NCBI RefSeq assembly: GCF_002998435.1
Contig: NZ_CP027231.1
Coordinates: forward strand, 1,219,001 to 1,283,000
DNA: 64,000 bases
Reading direction: 5' to 3'
From: Bacteroides zoogleoformans
Lineage (GTDB): Bacteria > Bacteroidota > Bacteroidia > Bacteroidales > Bacteroidaceae
Positions within the stretch are counted from its first letter, which is position 1, and each line of letters begins with the position of its first letter. The translations under genes were made by a program, and so were the position numbers. The notes beneath the pieces are model-generated. The model worked only from the letters and a program-made list of their open reading frames with translations. It did not search any database and was not told where the DNA came from. Positions 34,782 to 44,612 of the stretch are shown here, piece by piece.

Positions 34782-36593
34782 TCAACAGTATTTCCGTATC
34801 AGTTCGACGAATTCCTTCCCGTATTTTTTCTTCTTGTATTCGCCGATGCCGCTGATATTCCCAAACTCTTCTACGGTTGTGGGACGGGAAGTGCTGAGCA
34901 GGTGAAGCACCTTGTCGGACAGAACGATGTAGGCAGGAAGCGCTTCTTGGTCGGCCAAGCGCTTGCGGAGCAACCGGAGCGCCTCGAACAATTCCCCGCT
35001 TTCCACATTGGGCAGACCCAACGGCAACTCTTTGGCAGGAACGGTGGATTTTCGCTTACGCCCTCGGACAGGTTGTGTTTCTTCGCCTCGCCGGATAACA
35101 GCAAGTTGCGCAGATGCCCTGCCATATAAAACATCCGTTCCGCTTGGGGTAATTTTCAGGTGATTGTTTTCATTGTAAGCTACTTCAAAATAACCTAATT
35201 GAAGCATCTGCAACAAGTAGTCGTGCCAATCGCGGGCAGGCACTTCACGCCCGGCTCCGAAAGTTTTCAGCCGGTGATAACCCCTTTCCGCCACCTCGGC
35301 ACTCATGGTTCCTCTGAGTATATCCACCAGAATGCCGGTTCCTATCTGCTGGTCGGCACGCACAATGGCACTAAGCGCCTTTTGCACAATGACGGTACCG
35401 TCAAAACGTTCGGGAGGATTTCTGCAAACATCACAATTTCCGCAATCGTGAGCCGTACTTTCTCCGAAATAGTTTAACAATATGCGACGCCGGCAGATGT
35501 CTGCTTCGGCATATTGCTGCATGCGCTGCAGTCGCTCCAAATTGATGCTCTGCTGCCCGCTGTCTGTTGCAAATTTTGTAAGCAGAATAAGGTCGGCCAG
35601 CGAATAAAACAGAAGCGTGTCGCCGGGCAGTCCGTCTCGTCCGGCACGCCCTATTTCCTGATAAAAGCTTTCGATGCTTTTGGGCAGATTATAATGAATC
35701 ACCCAACGTACGTTGCTTTTATCTATCCCCATTCCGAAAGCAATGGTAGCACACACCACCTGCACCCGGTCATTGATAAAGTCGTCTTGTGCCTTGTCTC
35801 TTTGCACAGCAGGCAAACCCGCATGATAAACCACGGTTTTTATTCCTTGTTTCTGAAGCATCTGCGCTACCGACTCGGTCTTACTGCGACTCATGCAATA
35901 AATAATGCCGCTTTCTTGCGGATGGCGGGCAATGAAGTCAAGGATAGCCTTACTTTTTTCCTTTTGCTGATAACCCCGTTTTACGGCAAGGCTCAGATTA
36001 GGACGGTCGAAAGAGGAGATAAAAATTTCAGGTTCGTTGAGGTGCAACTGCTTGATGATGTCCTCGCGGGTTATCTTGTCGGCCGTAGCCGTCAGCGCAA
36101 TGATAGGAACCTGCGGAAACAATTCGTGCAGCACCCCCATCTGCGTATATTCAGGACGGAAATCATGCCCCCACTGCGAGATGCAATGAGCTTCGTCGAT
36201 GGCAAACAAAGAAATGTGCATGTCTCTCAACAAATAGTTCACTTCCGCCAGCAGTCTTTCAGGAGAGATATAGAGTAATTTCAGTTTCCCTTCCAGGCAC
36301 GCACGCCTTAAAGCGGCATTTTCAGTCTCATCGTTGTTGCTGTTCAGCGCACCGGCGGCAACACCGTTGGCACAAAGCGCTTCCACCTGATCTTTCATCA
36401 GAGAGATAAGAGGAGAAACCACTACCGCCGTACCTTCGCTCAACAGAGCAGGAAGTTGGTAACAGATGGACTTGCCACCTCCCGTAGGCATCAGCACCAA
36501 GGCGTCTTTACGAAGCAGTACATTGCGGATTATCTCCTCCTGCAAAGGGCGGAAACTATCGTAACCGAAATATGTCTTAAGTGTTTTCAGCAT
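34782..36593 (-). CDS. recQ: ATP-dependent DNA helicase RecQ
   Basis: The start is set at 36593 (MLKTLKTYFGYDSFRPLQEEII), because the longer frame would begin upstream of the promoter box at 36619-36626. The 603-residue protein has Walker A MPTGGGKSICYQLP, DEAH in FAIDEAHCISQWGHDFRPEY, motif VI QEIGRAGRDG, and the RQC zinc site CRRRILLNYFGE...CGNCDVC. A C-terminal HRDC domain (LVLSDK-like region near residue 540 onward) follows. It unwinds DNA with 3'-5' polarity in repair and recombination. Confidence 0.95.
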   Translation of the reverse strand: MLKTLKTYFGYDSFRPLQEEIIRNVLLRKDALVLMPTGGGKSICYQLPALLSEGTAVVVSPLISLMKDQVEALCANGVAAGALNSNNDETENAALRRACLEGKLKLLYISPERLLAEVNYLLRDMHISLFAIDEAHCISQWGHDFRPEYTQMGVLHELFPQVPIIALTATADKITREDIIKQLHLNEPEIFISSFDRPNLSLAVKRGYQQKEKSKAILDFIARHPQESGIIYCMSRSKTESVAQMLQKQGIKTVVYHAGLPAVQRDKAQDDFINDRVQVVCATIAFGMGIDKSNVRWVIHYNLPKSIESFYQEIGRAGRDGLPGDTLLFYSLADLILLTKFATDSGQQSINLERLQRMQQYAEADICRRRILLNYFGESTAHDCGNCDVCRNPPERFDGTVIVQKALSAIVRADQQIGTGILVDILRGTMSAEVAERGYHRLKTFGAGREVPARDWHDYLLQMLQLGYFEVAYNENNHLKITPSGTDVLYGRASAQLAVIRRGEETQPVRGRKRKSTVPAKELPLGLPNVESGELFEALRLLRKRLADQEALPAYIVLSDKVLHLLSTSRPTTVEEFGNISGIGEYKKKKYGKEFVELIRKYC

Positions 36594-36618
36594 GATTGGG
36601 CATCTAAAATTCTGCCGA

Positions 36619-36626
36619 CAAAGGTA
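36619..36626 (-). promoter_or_regulatory. -7 box for recQ
   Basis: The complement reads TACCTTTG, exact consensus, 26 bases upstream of the chosen start. At 19-base spacing a TTTA stands in for the -33 box. Confidence 0.55.
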
Positions 36627-36849
36627 CACTAATTATTTTATTGTATAAACCAGAAATAGTAACTATTCAAGCTTTTACACCACATATCTGTCAATAGAAA
36701 TTAAAGTTTCTCATAATCTTTGTTCTTACATCAAAATTCCATACTTAAAAAGTTGCATATCTAAAAAAAAAATATGACTTTTGTGAAATTTAATAGGCTA
36801 ATCCTTTGGATTTTCCGATTTTAACAACAACCCTAACCAGTTTAATTCA

Positions 36850-37317
36850 ATGAGTGATTTAGAAAACAAAGCTCAGGAGGAAGGAGTAAAGAAACGTCCT
36901 TACAACCTGCGCGAAAAAAAAGAGAAAGATGCTGTCTATCGTTCTTTAATCAGACCGGAATTGGCAGACGAGTTGTATGACAAGATATTGAACATCCTCG
37001 TTGTACACAAGAAGTACAGAGATGCCGCGTTCTCCGCGAAAGATTTGGCAAAAGAATTAGAGACCAATACCCGCTATTTATCAGCAGTGGTTAATTCGCG
37101 TTTTGGCATGAATTATTCTTGCCTACTGAATGAATATAGAATAAAAGAAGCGCAACATTTGTTGACAGACAAAAGGTATGTTGACAAGAATGTTGAAGAA
37201 ATCAGTACGATGGTGGGATTCGCAAACCGCCAATCTTTTTATGCCGCTTTTTATAAGAATGTAGGTGAAACTCCTAACGGCTATCGTAAAAAGCACATGG
37301 ATGGCAAGAGGAAATAA
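36850..37317 (+). CDS. AraC-type helix-turn-helix regulator
   Basis: This 155-residue protein is basic in its N-terminal 35 residues. It carries a complete double HTH of the AraC type (FSAKDLAKELETNTRYLSAV and VEEISTMVGFANRQSFYAAF, ending VGETPNGYRKKH). No sensor domain is present, so it is a stand-alone DNA-binding module. Its targets are unknown. The next gene on the same strand, a dipeptidyl peptidase III, starts 114 bases away. Confidence 0.85.
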   Translation: MSDLENKAQEEGVKKRPYNLREKKEKDAVYRSLIRPELADELYDKILNILVVHKKYRDAAFSAKDLAKELETNTRYLSAVVNSRFGMNYSCLLNEYRIKEAQHLLTDKRYVDKNVEEISTMVGFANRQSFYAAFYKNVGETPNGYRKKHMDGKRK

Positions 37318-37431
37318 TTCTACATGGCTGAGTGAATAAAAAGGAAATATTTCGGAACTGTAGATTCGGGATACTTCCTTTTTTTGAAGATATTGTTCTG
37401 TTTTTTTATAATTTTCCTCACACATTCACAC

Positions 37432-39480
37432 ATGAAGGAACCAATCATCACCCTGGTTACCGCCCTCTCTTTGCTGACTGCTTGTGGCGGAACTCCAAAA
37501 ACAACTGCCGAGGCAGAAAATTTTGACTATACAGTGGAACAATTTGCAGACTTACAGATTTTACGCTATCGCGTACCGGGATTCGAGGGTCTGTCCCTCA
37601 ATCAAAAGAAATTAGTTTATTACCTGACAGAGGCCGCCTTGCAGGGAAGGGATATACTTTTCGACCAGAACGGAAAATACAACCTGCGCATACGCAGAAT
37701 GTTAGAGGCCGTATATACCGGCTATAAAGGAGATAAGAACACATCCGACTTCAAAGCGATGGAACAGTATCTCAAACGAGTATGGTTCTCCAATGGAATC
37801 CATCATCACTATGGCTGCGAGAAGTTTGTGCCGGGCTTTACCTCCGACTTCTTCAAACAAGCCCTACTAAGCGTGGATGCTTCCACATTGCCACTTGCGG
37901 AAGGACAGAGCGTAGAACAACTGTGCGAAGAAGTTTTTCCTGTTATTTTCGATCCTCATATCATGCAGAAACGAGTAAATCAAGCAGCAGATGAAGATTT
38001 AGTGCTAACCTCCGCCTGTAACTATTATGAAGGGGTAACACAGCAAGAAGCCGAAGATTTCTATAACGCATTGAAAAATCCCAAAGATGAAACTCCGGTC
38101 TCCTATGGTTTAAACAGCCGTCTGGTGAAGATTGACGGCAAGGTGCAAGAAAAAGTATGGAAAATAGGCGGGTTATATGGGCAAGCACTTGAAAAGATAG
38201 TATATTGGCTGAAGAAAGCGGAAGAAGTGACCGAAACACCCGAGCAAAAGAGTGTGATAAGCAAACTGACGGCATTCTATGAAACAGGTGATTTAAAGAC
38301 ATTTGACGAGTATTCCATCCTGTGGGTGAAAGATTTGAACTCGCGCATCGACTTTGTGAATGGTTTCACAGAGAGTTACGGCGACCCGCTTGGCATGAAA
38401 GCAAGCTGGGAATCGCTGGTCAACTTTAAGGACCTTGACGCCACCCGCCGTACCGAGTTGATCAGTAACAATGCACAATGGTTCGAAGATCACTCTCCGG
38501 TAGAAAAACAGTTCAAAAAAGAGACAGTGAAAGGTGTATCGGCCAAAGTCATCACAGCGGCTATTTTGGCGGGAGACTTATATCCGGCAACAGCAATCGG
38601 CATCAACCTGCCTAATGCAAACTGGATACGCAGCCGCCACGGTTCCAAATCAGTCACCATTGGCAATATCACCGATGCTTACAACAAGGCTGCGCACGGC
38701 AATGGTTTCAATGAAGAATTTGTATATGGCAAGACCGAACTGCAATTGATTGATAAATATGCCGACCTGACAGGCGAACTTCATACCGACTTGCACGAAT
38801 GCTTGGGGCATGGTTCGGGCAAACTGCTGCCGGGCGTAGACCCAGATGCGCTGAAAGCTTACGGCTCTACCATCGAGGAAGCCCGAGCCGACTTGTTTGG
38901 TCTTTATTACGTAGCCGACTCTAAATTGATGGAATTAGGATTGACGCCCAATGCCGAAGCCTATAAAGCCGAGTATTATACCTACCTGATGAATGGGTTG
39001 ATGACTCAGCTTGTCCGGATTGAACCGGGCAACAATGTAGAAGAAGCCCACATGCGCAACCGCCAGCTTATTGCCCGTTGGGTCTATGAGAAAGGTGCTG
39101 CCGACAAGGTGGTGGAGATGGTAAAAAAAGACGGAAAGACCTACATCATAATAAACGACTATGAAAAACTTCGCACCTTGTTCGGCCAATTACTGGCCGA
39201 AGTGCAACGCATCAAATCTACCGGAGATTTTGCCGCCGCCCGCAATTTAGTGGAAACGTATGCCGTGAAAGTAGATCCTGTATTACACGCCGAAGTGCTG
39301 GATCGCTATAAGAAATTGAATCTTGCTCCATATAAAGGCTTTGTCAATCCCAAATATGAGACCGTGACAGATGCTAACGGTAATATCACCGATGTGACAG
39401 TGACTTATGATGAAGGTTATGCTGAACAGATGCTACGCTATAGCAGAGATTATTCCACATTGCCATCCGTCAATAACTAA
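37432..39480 (+). CDS. Dipeptidyl peptidase III (M49), lipoprotein form
   Basis: The ATG at 37432 gives a lipoprotein signal (MKEPIITLVTALSLLTACGG, lipobox Cys near residue 18) and 682 residues, the normal M49 size. The zinc motif HECLGH (HExxGH, unique to M49) is followed by GSGKLLPG, and the second zinc ligand motif EEARAD (EExRAE/D) lies about 50 residues later. The enzyme removes dipeptides from peptide N-termini. As a lipoprotein it would act in the periplasm or outer membrane, unlike the cytosolic eukaryotic enzymes. Confidence 0.92.
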   Translation: MKEPIITLVTALSLLTACGGTPKTTAEAENFDYTVEQFADLQILRYRVPGFEGLSLNQKKLVYYLTEAALQGRDILFDQNGKYNLRIRRMLEAVYTGYKGDKNTSDFKAMEQYLKRVWFSNGIHHHYGCEKFVPGFTSDFFKQALLSVDASTLPLAEGQSVEQLCEEVFPVIFDPHIMQKRVNQAADEDLVLTSACNYYEGVTQQEAEDFYNALKNPKDETPVSYGLNSRLVKIDGKVQEKVWKIGGLYGQALEKIVYWLKKAEEVTETPEQKSVISKLTAFYETGDLKTFDEYSILWVKDLNSRIDFVNGFTESYGDPLGMKASWESLVNFKDLDATRRTELISNNAQWFEDHSPVEKQFKKETVKGVSAKVITAAILAGDLYPATAIGINLPNANWIRSRHGSKSVTIGNITDAYNKAAHGNGFNEEFVYGKTELQLIDKYADLTGELHTDLHECLGHGSGKLLPGVDPDALKAYGSTIEEARADLFGLYYVADSKLMELGLTPNAEAYKAEYYTYLMNGLMTQLVRIEPGNNVEEAHMRNRQLIARWVYEKGAADKVVEMVKKDGKTYIIINDYEKLRTLFGQLLAEVQRIKSTGDFAAARNLVETYAVKVDPVLHAEVLDRYKKLNLAPYKGFVNPKYETVTDANGNITDVTVTYDEGYAEQMLRYSRDYSTLPSVNN

Positions 39481-39574
39481 AAACTGTTTTTGATTTTCTT
39501 TTGGAGTTCCGCTCCGGCCGGCCTCCTCAAAGGAGGCCAAGCTTTAAGAAAGATACTTGACAGCTACACGACTT

Positions 39575-40243
39575 ATGGAAACCAAAGAACAACTCAAAGA
39601 AATAAAGACGCTGCTCCGCCTCTCAATGAACGGCGCAGTGTCTCAAAGCATGCGCGAGAAAGGACTGGTGTATAAGCTGAACTTCGGCGTAGAGCTACCC
39701 CGCATAAAGGGCATTGCCGCAAAATTCGAAAAGAGCCATGCCTTGGCACAAGCCTTATGGAAAGAAGAGATTCGAGAATGTAAAATCCTCGCCGGACTTC
39801 TGCAACCGATTGATAGTTTTCTGCCGGAAATAGCCGATATTTGGGTAGAAGATATCCGCAATATCGAAATAGCAGAACTCACCTGCATGAATTTATTCCA
39901 GCATCTGCCCTATGCCCCTGCCAAATCTTTCCATTGGATTGCCGATGACAGAGAATACATACAGATTTGCGGTTTTCTGACCATAGCCCGCTTGTTGAAT
40001 AAGAAAGGCGACATGAACGAACGGGTTGAGAATGAGTTTCTCGACCAAGCAATCACTGCATTCCTATCAGGCACTTACCACACTCGCAACGCTGCAATGA
40101 CAGCCATCCGTTGTTACATGCAGCATGGCGAAGAGAACACTTTCCGGGTTTGCCGCCAAGTGGAAAAGATGGAGGATTCCGCACATGAATCGGAACAGCT
40201 GCTATACAGATGGGTAAAAGAGTATATAGAAACGTCTTTCTGA
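39575..40243 (+). CDS. DNA alkylation repair protein (AlkD-like HEAT repeats)
   Basis: The ATG at 39575 (METKEQLKEIKTLLRLSMNG) gives 222 residues and is preferred to the ATG six codons upstream. The body consists of paired helices (LAQALWKEEIRECKILAGLL, FHWIADDREYIQICGFLTIA) typical of AlkD/AlkC HEAT-repeat glycosylases that remove bulky or cationic alkylated bases. A short hairpin (39520-39538, ggcctcc...ggaggcc) precedes it. Catalytic residues cannot be assigned with confidence. Confidence 0.8.
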   Translation: METKEQLKEIKTLLRLSMNGAVSQSMREKGLVYKLNFGVELPRIKGIAAKFEKSHALAQALWKEEIRECKILAGLLQPIDSFLPEIADIWVEDIRNIEIAELTCMNLFQHLPYAPAKSFHWIADDREYIQICGFLTIARLLNKKGDMNERVENEFLDQAITAFLSGTYHTRNAAMTAIRCYMQHGEENTFRVCRQVEKMEDSAHESEQLLYRWVKEYIETSF

Positions 40244-40315
40244 AAGAATACGGCATCTTTTCCTTTCATCCTGTATTTTTTATCTTTTTCTCTCTTGCTT
40301 TCCGCAAAAAAGGAT

Positions 40316-40323
40316 TAACTTTG
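40316..40323 (+). promoter_or_regulatory. -7 box for the fur-purA operon
   Basis: TAACTTTG lies 25 bases upstream of the Fur-type gene, with ttg (40295-40297) about 18 bases before it as the -33 box. Confidence 0.6.
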
Positions 40324-40348
40324 TTCGCTATAAAAACTGTGCGGTCAA

Positions 40349-40837
40349 ATGGAAAATCAGAACGTGAAGGATACAGTTAAGGAGATATTCACTGAATACT
40401 TGAATGCGAACGGGCATCGAAAGACTCCCGAACGTTATGCAATACTTGACACCATTTACTCCATCGACAGCCATTTCGATATTGACACGCTCTACTCACT
40501 AATGGCTAATCAAGGTAATTTCCGCGTCAGTAGAGCAACGCTTTACAATACCATTATCTTACTGATAAATGCCCATTTGGTCATCAAGCACCAATTCGGC
40601 AATTCTTCCCAATACGAAAAATGTTACAACCGTGACACCCATCATCATCAGATTTGCACACAGTGCAGCAAAGTGACAGAATTTCAAAATGAAGAATTGC
40701 AGCATGCCATCGAGAATACCAAATTGAGCCATTTCAACCTTACGCACTATTCTTTATATCTGTATGGATTGTGCAGCAAGTGTGATCGCGCCAATAAACG
40801 GAAGAAAAAGAATAATCATCATAAGAAAGAAAAATGA
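40349..40837 (+). CDS. fur: Fur family transcriptional repressor
   Basis: This 162-residue protein has an N-terminal winged helix (HRKTPERYAILDTIYSIDSHFD, VSRATLYNTIILLINAHLV), the metal-binding string DTHHHQICTQCSKVTEF, and a second Cys pair GLCSKC. These are the sensor sites of Fur/PerR/Zur proteins. The metal or signal (iron, zinc, peroxide) cannot be told from the sequence. Its stop overlaps the purA start by 4 bases, so both are translated from one mRNA. Confidence 0.85.
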   Translation: MENQNVKDTVKEIFTEYLNANGHRKTPERYAILDTIYSIDSHFDIDTLYSLMANQGNFRVSRATLYNTIILLINAHLVIKHQFGNSSQYEKCYNRDTHHHQICTQCSKVTEFQNEELQHAIENTKLSHFNLTHYSLYLYGLCSKCDRANKRKKKNNHHKKEK

Positions 40838-42105
40838 AAGTAGACGTACTATTAGGATTACAATGGGGCGACGAAGGAAAAGGCAAAGTCGTTGATGTGT
40901 TAACTCCGAGATACGATGCCGTAGCTCGTTTTCAGGGTGGGCCGAACGCAGGGCACACACTCGAATTTGAAGGACAGAAGTATGTACTCCGTTCCATCCC
41001 GTCGGGTATATTTCAAGGCGACAAAGTAAACATCATCGGTAATGGGGTGGTGCTGGATCCGGCTCTCTTCAAAGCAGAAGCAGAAGCGTTGGAGACATCC
41101 GGTCATAACTTGAAAGAACGCTTGCACATTTCCAAAAAAGCACACCTCATCCTGCCTACCCACCGTATATTAGACGCAGCATACGAAGCAGCCAAGGGTG
41201 ACTCGAAAGTAGGAACCACCGGCAAGGGTATCGGCCCGACCTATACGGATAAAGTGAGCCGTAATGGTATACGAGTAGGTGATATCCTGCACGATTTTAA
41301 AAAGAAGTATGCCGATGCCAAAGCACGACATGAACAGATTCTGAAGAGCTTAAACTACGAATACGACCTTACGGAATTGGAGCAATCGTGGCTTGAAGGC
41401 ATAGAATATCTCAAACAATTCCGGCTGGTGGATAGCGAGCATGAGATGAATCATCTGCTGACTTCGGGCAAGTCGATATTATGCGAAGGAGCACAAGGAA
41501 CGATGTTGGACATTGATTTTGGCTCTTACCCGTTTGTTACGTCTTCCAATACGGTTTGTGCCGGAGCTTGTACCGGTCTTGGCATAGCTCCCAATAAAAT
41601 TGGCGAGGTATACGGCATTTTCAAGGCTTATTGCACACGTGTCGGTTCCGGGCCGTTCCCTACAGAATTATTTGATAAGACAGGTGACCAGATCTGCACA
41701 CTGGGGCATGAATTCGGTTCGGTAACAGGGCGTAAACGCCGTTGCGGCTGGATTGATTTGGTGGCATTGAGATACGCCATTATGATAGACGGTGTGACCC
41801 AATTGATCATGATGAAAAGTGATGTACTCGATTCGTTTGAAACCATCAAAGCATGTGTGGCTTATAAAATGAACGGTGAGGAAATAGACTATTTCCCATT
41901 TGACATTCAAGGAGAGGTGGAACCTATTTATGTTGAATTACCCGGTTGGCAAACCGATATGACCAAGATGCAAAGCGAAGATGAATTTCCGGAAGAGTTC
42001 AACGCATACCTGGCCTTCTTGGAAGAGCAATTGGAAGTTCCTATCAAATTCGTATCAGTAGGGCCCGACCGCGAACAGACCATCGAGCGTTACACAGAAG
42101 AATAA
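40834..42105 (+). CDS. purA: Adenylosuccinate synthetase
   Basis: The 423-residue protein starts MKVDVLLGLQWGDEGKGKVVD, the GDEGKGK GTP loop. It contains GNGVVLDP, GTTGKGIGPTYTDKV, SILCEGAQGTMLDIDFGSYP and SVTGRKRRCGWID, all PurA signatures. It joins IMP and aspartate using GTP, the committed step to AMP. Coupling to a Fur-type gene by ATGA overlap is conserved in Bacteroides as I recall it. Confidence 0.97.
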   Translation: MKVDVLLGLQWGDEGKGKVVDVLTPRYDAVARFQGGPNAGHTLEFEGQKYVLRSIPSGIFQGDKVNIIGNGVVLDPALFKAEAEALETSGHNLKERLHISKKAHLILPTHRILDAAYEAAKGDSKVGTTGKGIGPTYTDKVSRNGIRVGDILHDFKKKYADAKARHEQILKSLNYEYDLTELEQSWLEGIEYLKQFRLVDSEHEMNHLLTSGKSILCEGAQGTMLDIDFGSYPFVTSSNTVCAGACTGLGIAPNKIGEVYGIFKAYCTRVGSGPFPTELFDKTGDQICTLGHEFGSVTGRKRRCGWIDLVALRYAIMIDGVTQLIMMKSDVLDSFETIKACVAYKMNGEEIDYFPFDIQGEVEPIYVELPGWQTDMTKMQSEDEFPEEFNAYLAFLEEQLEVPIKFVSVGPDREQTIERYTEE

Positions 42106-42123
42106 CATCAAGAAATCAAAACC

Positions 42124-42197
42124 GAAGACACAAGATTACACGATTTTTACGGCTTCAGCTGAGAAACTGTAAATTTCCGGATAATCTTGTGTCTTTT
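42124..42197 (+). terminator. Terminator after purA
   Basis: A long-range stem (gaagacacaagatta against taatcttgtgtcttttt, 14 bp) with an inner structured loop ends in a T-run. Confidence 0.75.
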
Positions 42198-42311
42198 TCT
42201 TATTTAACGTGAGTTCGATGAATTTATTCAAGATAAAGAAGGTTGATAATCAGTTGCTTTATTGATATTTAGGATTCACTACAATTGTTAGAGTTCACAT
42301 TATTTATTGCC

Positions 42312-43628
42312 ATGAAAACTCATTTTTTATCGTTTTTATTATTGATTCTGTTTCCGGCTTCCATAAAACCGCAAACTTATCAACCCACGAAGGAGAACTT
42401 AGAGTCTCGCCAAGAATTCCGCGACAGCAAATTCGGCATTTTTCTTCATTGGGGGCTTTATGCTATGCTGGCTACCGGCGAATGGACCATGACCAACAAG
42501 AATTTGAATTATAAAGAATATGCCAAATTGGCGGGTGGCTTTTACCCTTCTAAGTTTGACGCAACTCAATGGGTATCCGCCATCAAGGCTTCCGGGGCAA
42601 AGTATATCTGTTTTACGACTCGTCATCACGAAGGCTTCTCTATGTTCCACACCCGCTACTCCGATTACAATATTGTAGACGGCACTCCCTTCAAACGCGA
42701 TATCCTGAAAGAACTGGCAGACGAGTGCCACAAGCAAGGCATTCGCCTTCATCTGTATTACTCGCACATCGATTGGTTTCGTGAAGATGCCCCGTGGGGA
42801 CGTACCGGACGCGGTACCGGACGCCCCAACGCGGCAGGAAACTGGAATAGTTACTACAACTTCATGAATAACCAGTTGACCGAACTGCTGACCGGCTACG
42901 GTAAGATTGGTGCCATTTGGTTCGATGGCTGGTGGGATCAAGACCGGAATCCTGATTTTGATTGGCAACTGCCGGAACAGTATGCAATGATACACCGCCT
43001 GCAGCCGGCTTGCCTCATTGGCAACAATCATCATCAGACGCCTTTTACCGGAGAAGACATCCAGATATTTGAACGAGATCTGCCGGGTGAGAATCGTGCC
43101 GGATTATCGGGGCAAGACATAAGTTCCCTTCCTTTGGAGACGTGCGAAACCATGAATGGCATGTGGGGATATAAGATTACAGATCAAGACTATAAGTCGG
43201 TAAGAACATTGATCCATTATCTGGTAAAAGCGGCAGGCAAAGACGCCAACTTGCTGATGAATATAGGGCCTCAACCCGACGGAGAACTTCCGGCTATAGC
43301 ATTGGAACGTTTGGCAGAAGTAGGAAAATGGATGAAACAGTATGGAGAAACCATTTATGGCACCCGCGGAGGTTGTATCGCTCCACGACCTTGGGGCGTA
43401 ACTACGCAGAAAGGAGATAAATTGTTTGTGCACATCCTTGACTTACAAGACAAAGTCCTATTCTTGCCATTAGAAGGGAAAAAAGTTAAGAAAGCCGTCC
43501 GCTTTGCCGATAAAGCTCCCCTGAAATTTCAAAAATGCGAAAAAGGTGTGATGCTATACTTATCTGACATCCCAACAGATATTGATACGATTGTAGAATT
43601 ACAGCTCGGCAAGGGGGCGTTGAGGTAG
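42312..43628 (+). CDS. Exported GH29 alpha-L-fucosidase
   Basis: The ATG at 42312 gives a signal peptide (MKTHFLSFLLLILFPASIKP) and 438 residues. Family 29 landmarks are FGIFLHWGLYAM, the HHEGFSMF substrate histidines, the nucleophile Asp in GAIWFDGWWDQ, and MNGMWGY downstream. It releases alpha-linked L-fucose from glycans, fitting a gut glycan forager. A C-terminal small beta domain is present and no extra carbohydrate module. It is not next to a SusC/SusD pair here. Confidence 0.92.
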   Translation: MKTHFLSFLLLILFPASIKPQTYQPTKENLESRQEFRDSKFGIFLHWGLYAMLATGEWTMTNKNLNYKEYAKLAGGFYPSKFDATQWVSAIKASGAKYICFTTRHHEGFSMFHTRYSDYNIVDGTPFKRDILKELADECHKQGIRLHLYYSHIDWFREDAPWGRTGRGTGRPNAAGNWNSYYNFMNNQLTELLTGYGKIGAIWFDGWWDQDRNPDFDWQLPEQYAMIHRLQPACLIGNNHHQTPFTGEDIQIFERDLPGENRAGLSGQDISSLPLETCETMNGMWGYKITDQDYKSVRTLIHYLVKAAGKDANLLMNIGPQPDGELPAIALERLAEVGKWMKQYGETIYGTRGGCIAPRPWGVTTQKGDKLFVHILDLQDKVLFLPLEGKKVKKAVRFADKAPLKFQKCEKGVMLYLSDIPTDIDTIVELQLGKGALR

Positions 43629-43715
43629 CTGACTGCCTTATTCTTCTTTTTTGGCAAACAATTTGCTATACAGTTATCGACAATAGATTTTATTCACAAA
43701 TAAAGAAAGAAAATT

Positions 43716-44411
43716 ATGGGAACAGGAATGATAGGAATGCAATGGATTATTTTTATCGGTATTGCCGTTATCAGTTGGTTGGTGCAGATGAATTTGCAGA
43801 ACAAGTTCAAAAAATACTCCAAAATAGCCATAGGGAATGGTATGACAGGAGCAGATGTAGCTTTAAAAATGCTGCAAGATAATGGGATTTATGACGTCAC
43901 CGTGACACACACGCCGGGACACTTGACCGACCACTATAACCCTGCCGACAAAACTGTGAATTTGAGTGAAGGCGTCTATAACAGCAACAGCATAATGGCT
44001 GCCGCCATTGCTGCTCACGAATGCGGGCATGCCGTGCAGCATGCACGAGCCTATGCCCCGCTCACCATGCGTAGCAAATTGGTTCCGGTAGTCTCCTTTG
44101 CCTCACAATGGATGACATGGGTGCTTTTGGCCGGCATCTTGATGTTGAACTCCTTCCCGCAACTGTTATTGGCCGGTATAATCCTGTTTGCTACCACTAC
44201 CCTATTCAGCTTCATTACTTTACCGGTGGAAATTGATGCCAGCAAACGCGCATTAGTGTGGCTTAGCAAATCAGGTATTACAAATTCTTACAACCATGCA
44301 CAAGCCGAAGATGCGCTCCATTCGGCCGCTTACACCTATGTAGTGGCTGCTCTTGGTTCTTTGGCCACATTAATTTATTATATCATGATATTCTTGGGCC
44401 GCAGAGATTAA
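43716..44411 (+). CDS. Neutral zinc metallopeptidase, YugP-like membrane protein
   Basis: The 231-residue protein has an N-terminal membrane helix (WIIFIGIAVISWLVQM), the zinc motif HECGH in AIAAHECGHAVQHARAYAP, and three further membrane segments (WVLLAGILMLNSF, LLLAGIILFATTTLF, VVAALGSLATLIYYIMIF). This is the Zn_peptidase_2 (YugP) family, probably a membrane protease with cytosolic or luminal face unknown. It is monocistronic, with a terminator downstream. Confidence 0.88.
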   Translation: MGTGMIGMQWIIFIGIAVISWLVQMNLQNKFKKYSKIAIGNGMTGADVALKMLQDNGIYDVTVTHTPGHLTDHYNPADKTVNLSEGVYNSNSIMAAAIAAHECGHAVQHARAYAPLTMRSKLVPVVSFASQWMTWVLLAGILMLNSFPQLLLAGIILFATTTLFSFITLPVEIDASKRALVWLSKSGITNSYNHAQAEDALHSAAYTYVVAALGSLATLIYYIMIFLGRRD

Positions 44412-44512
44412 AGGACAGCTTGTTATAAAGATAACGTTTCTTGCAAATCTGCCTCAATGGATACGCACAGACACAAGCATTAAGAGTAAGCCTTTGCGAA
44501 ATCGGATAAAGA

Positions 44513-44553
44513 GATACCCGCACTACGGATAAAGAGTGCGAGTATCTTTTTTT
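44513..44553 (+). terminator. Terminator before hisS
   Basis: Arms gatacccgcact and agtgcgagtatc pair (one mismatch) around a 10-base loop and are followed by eight or more T residues. Confidence 0.85.
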
Positions 44554-44571
44554 CTTATTCAATAAAAAACG

Positions 44572-44579
44572 TAACTTTG
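44572..44579 (+). promoter_or_regulatory. -7 box for hisS
   Basis: TAACTTTG lies 33 bases upstream of the hisS ATG at 44613. The -33 region overlaps the T-run of the preceding terminator. Confidence 0.55.
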
Positions 44580-44612
44580 CCGCATCCTATTTTAAAAGAA
44601 ACCAATACGATT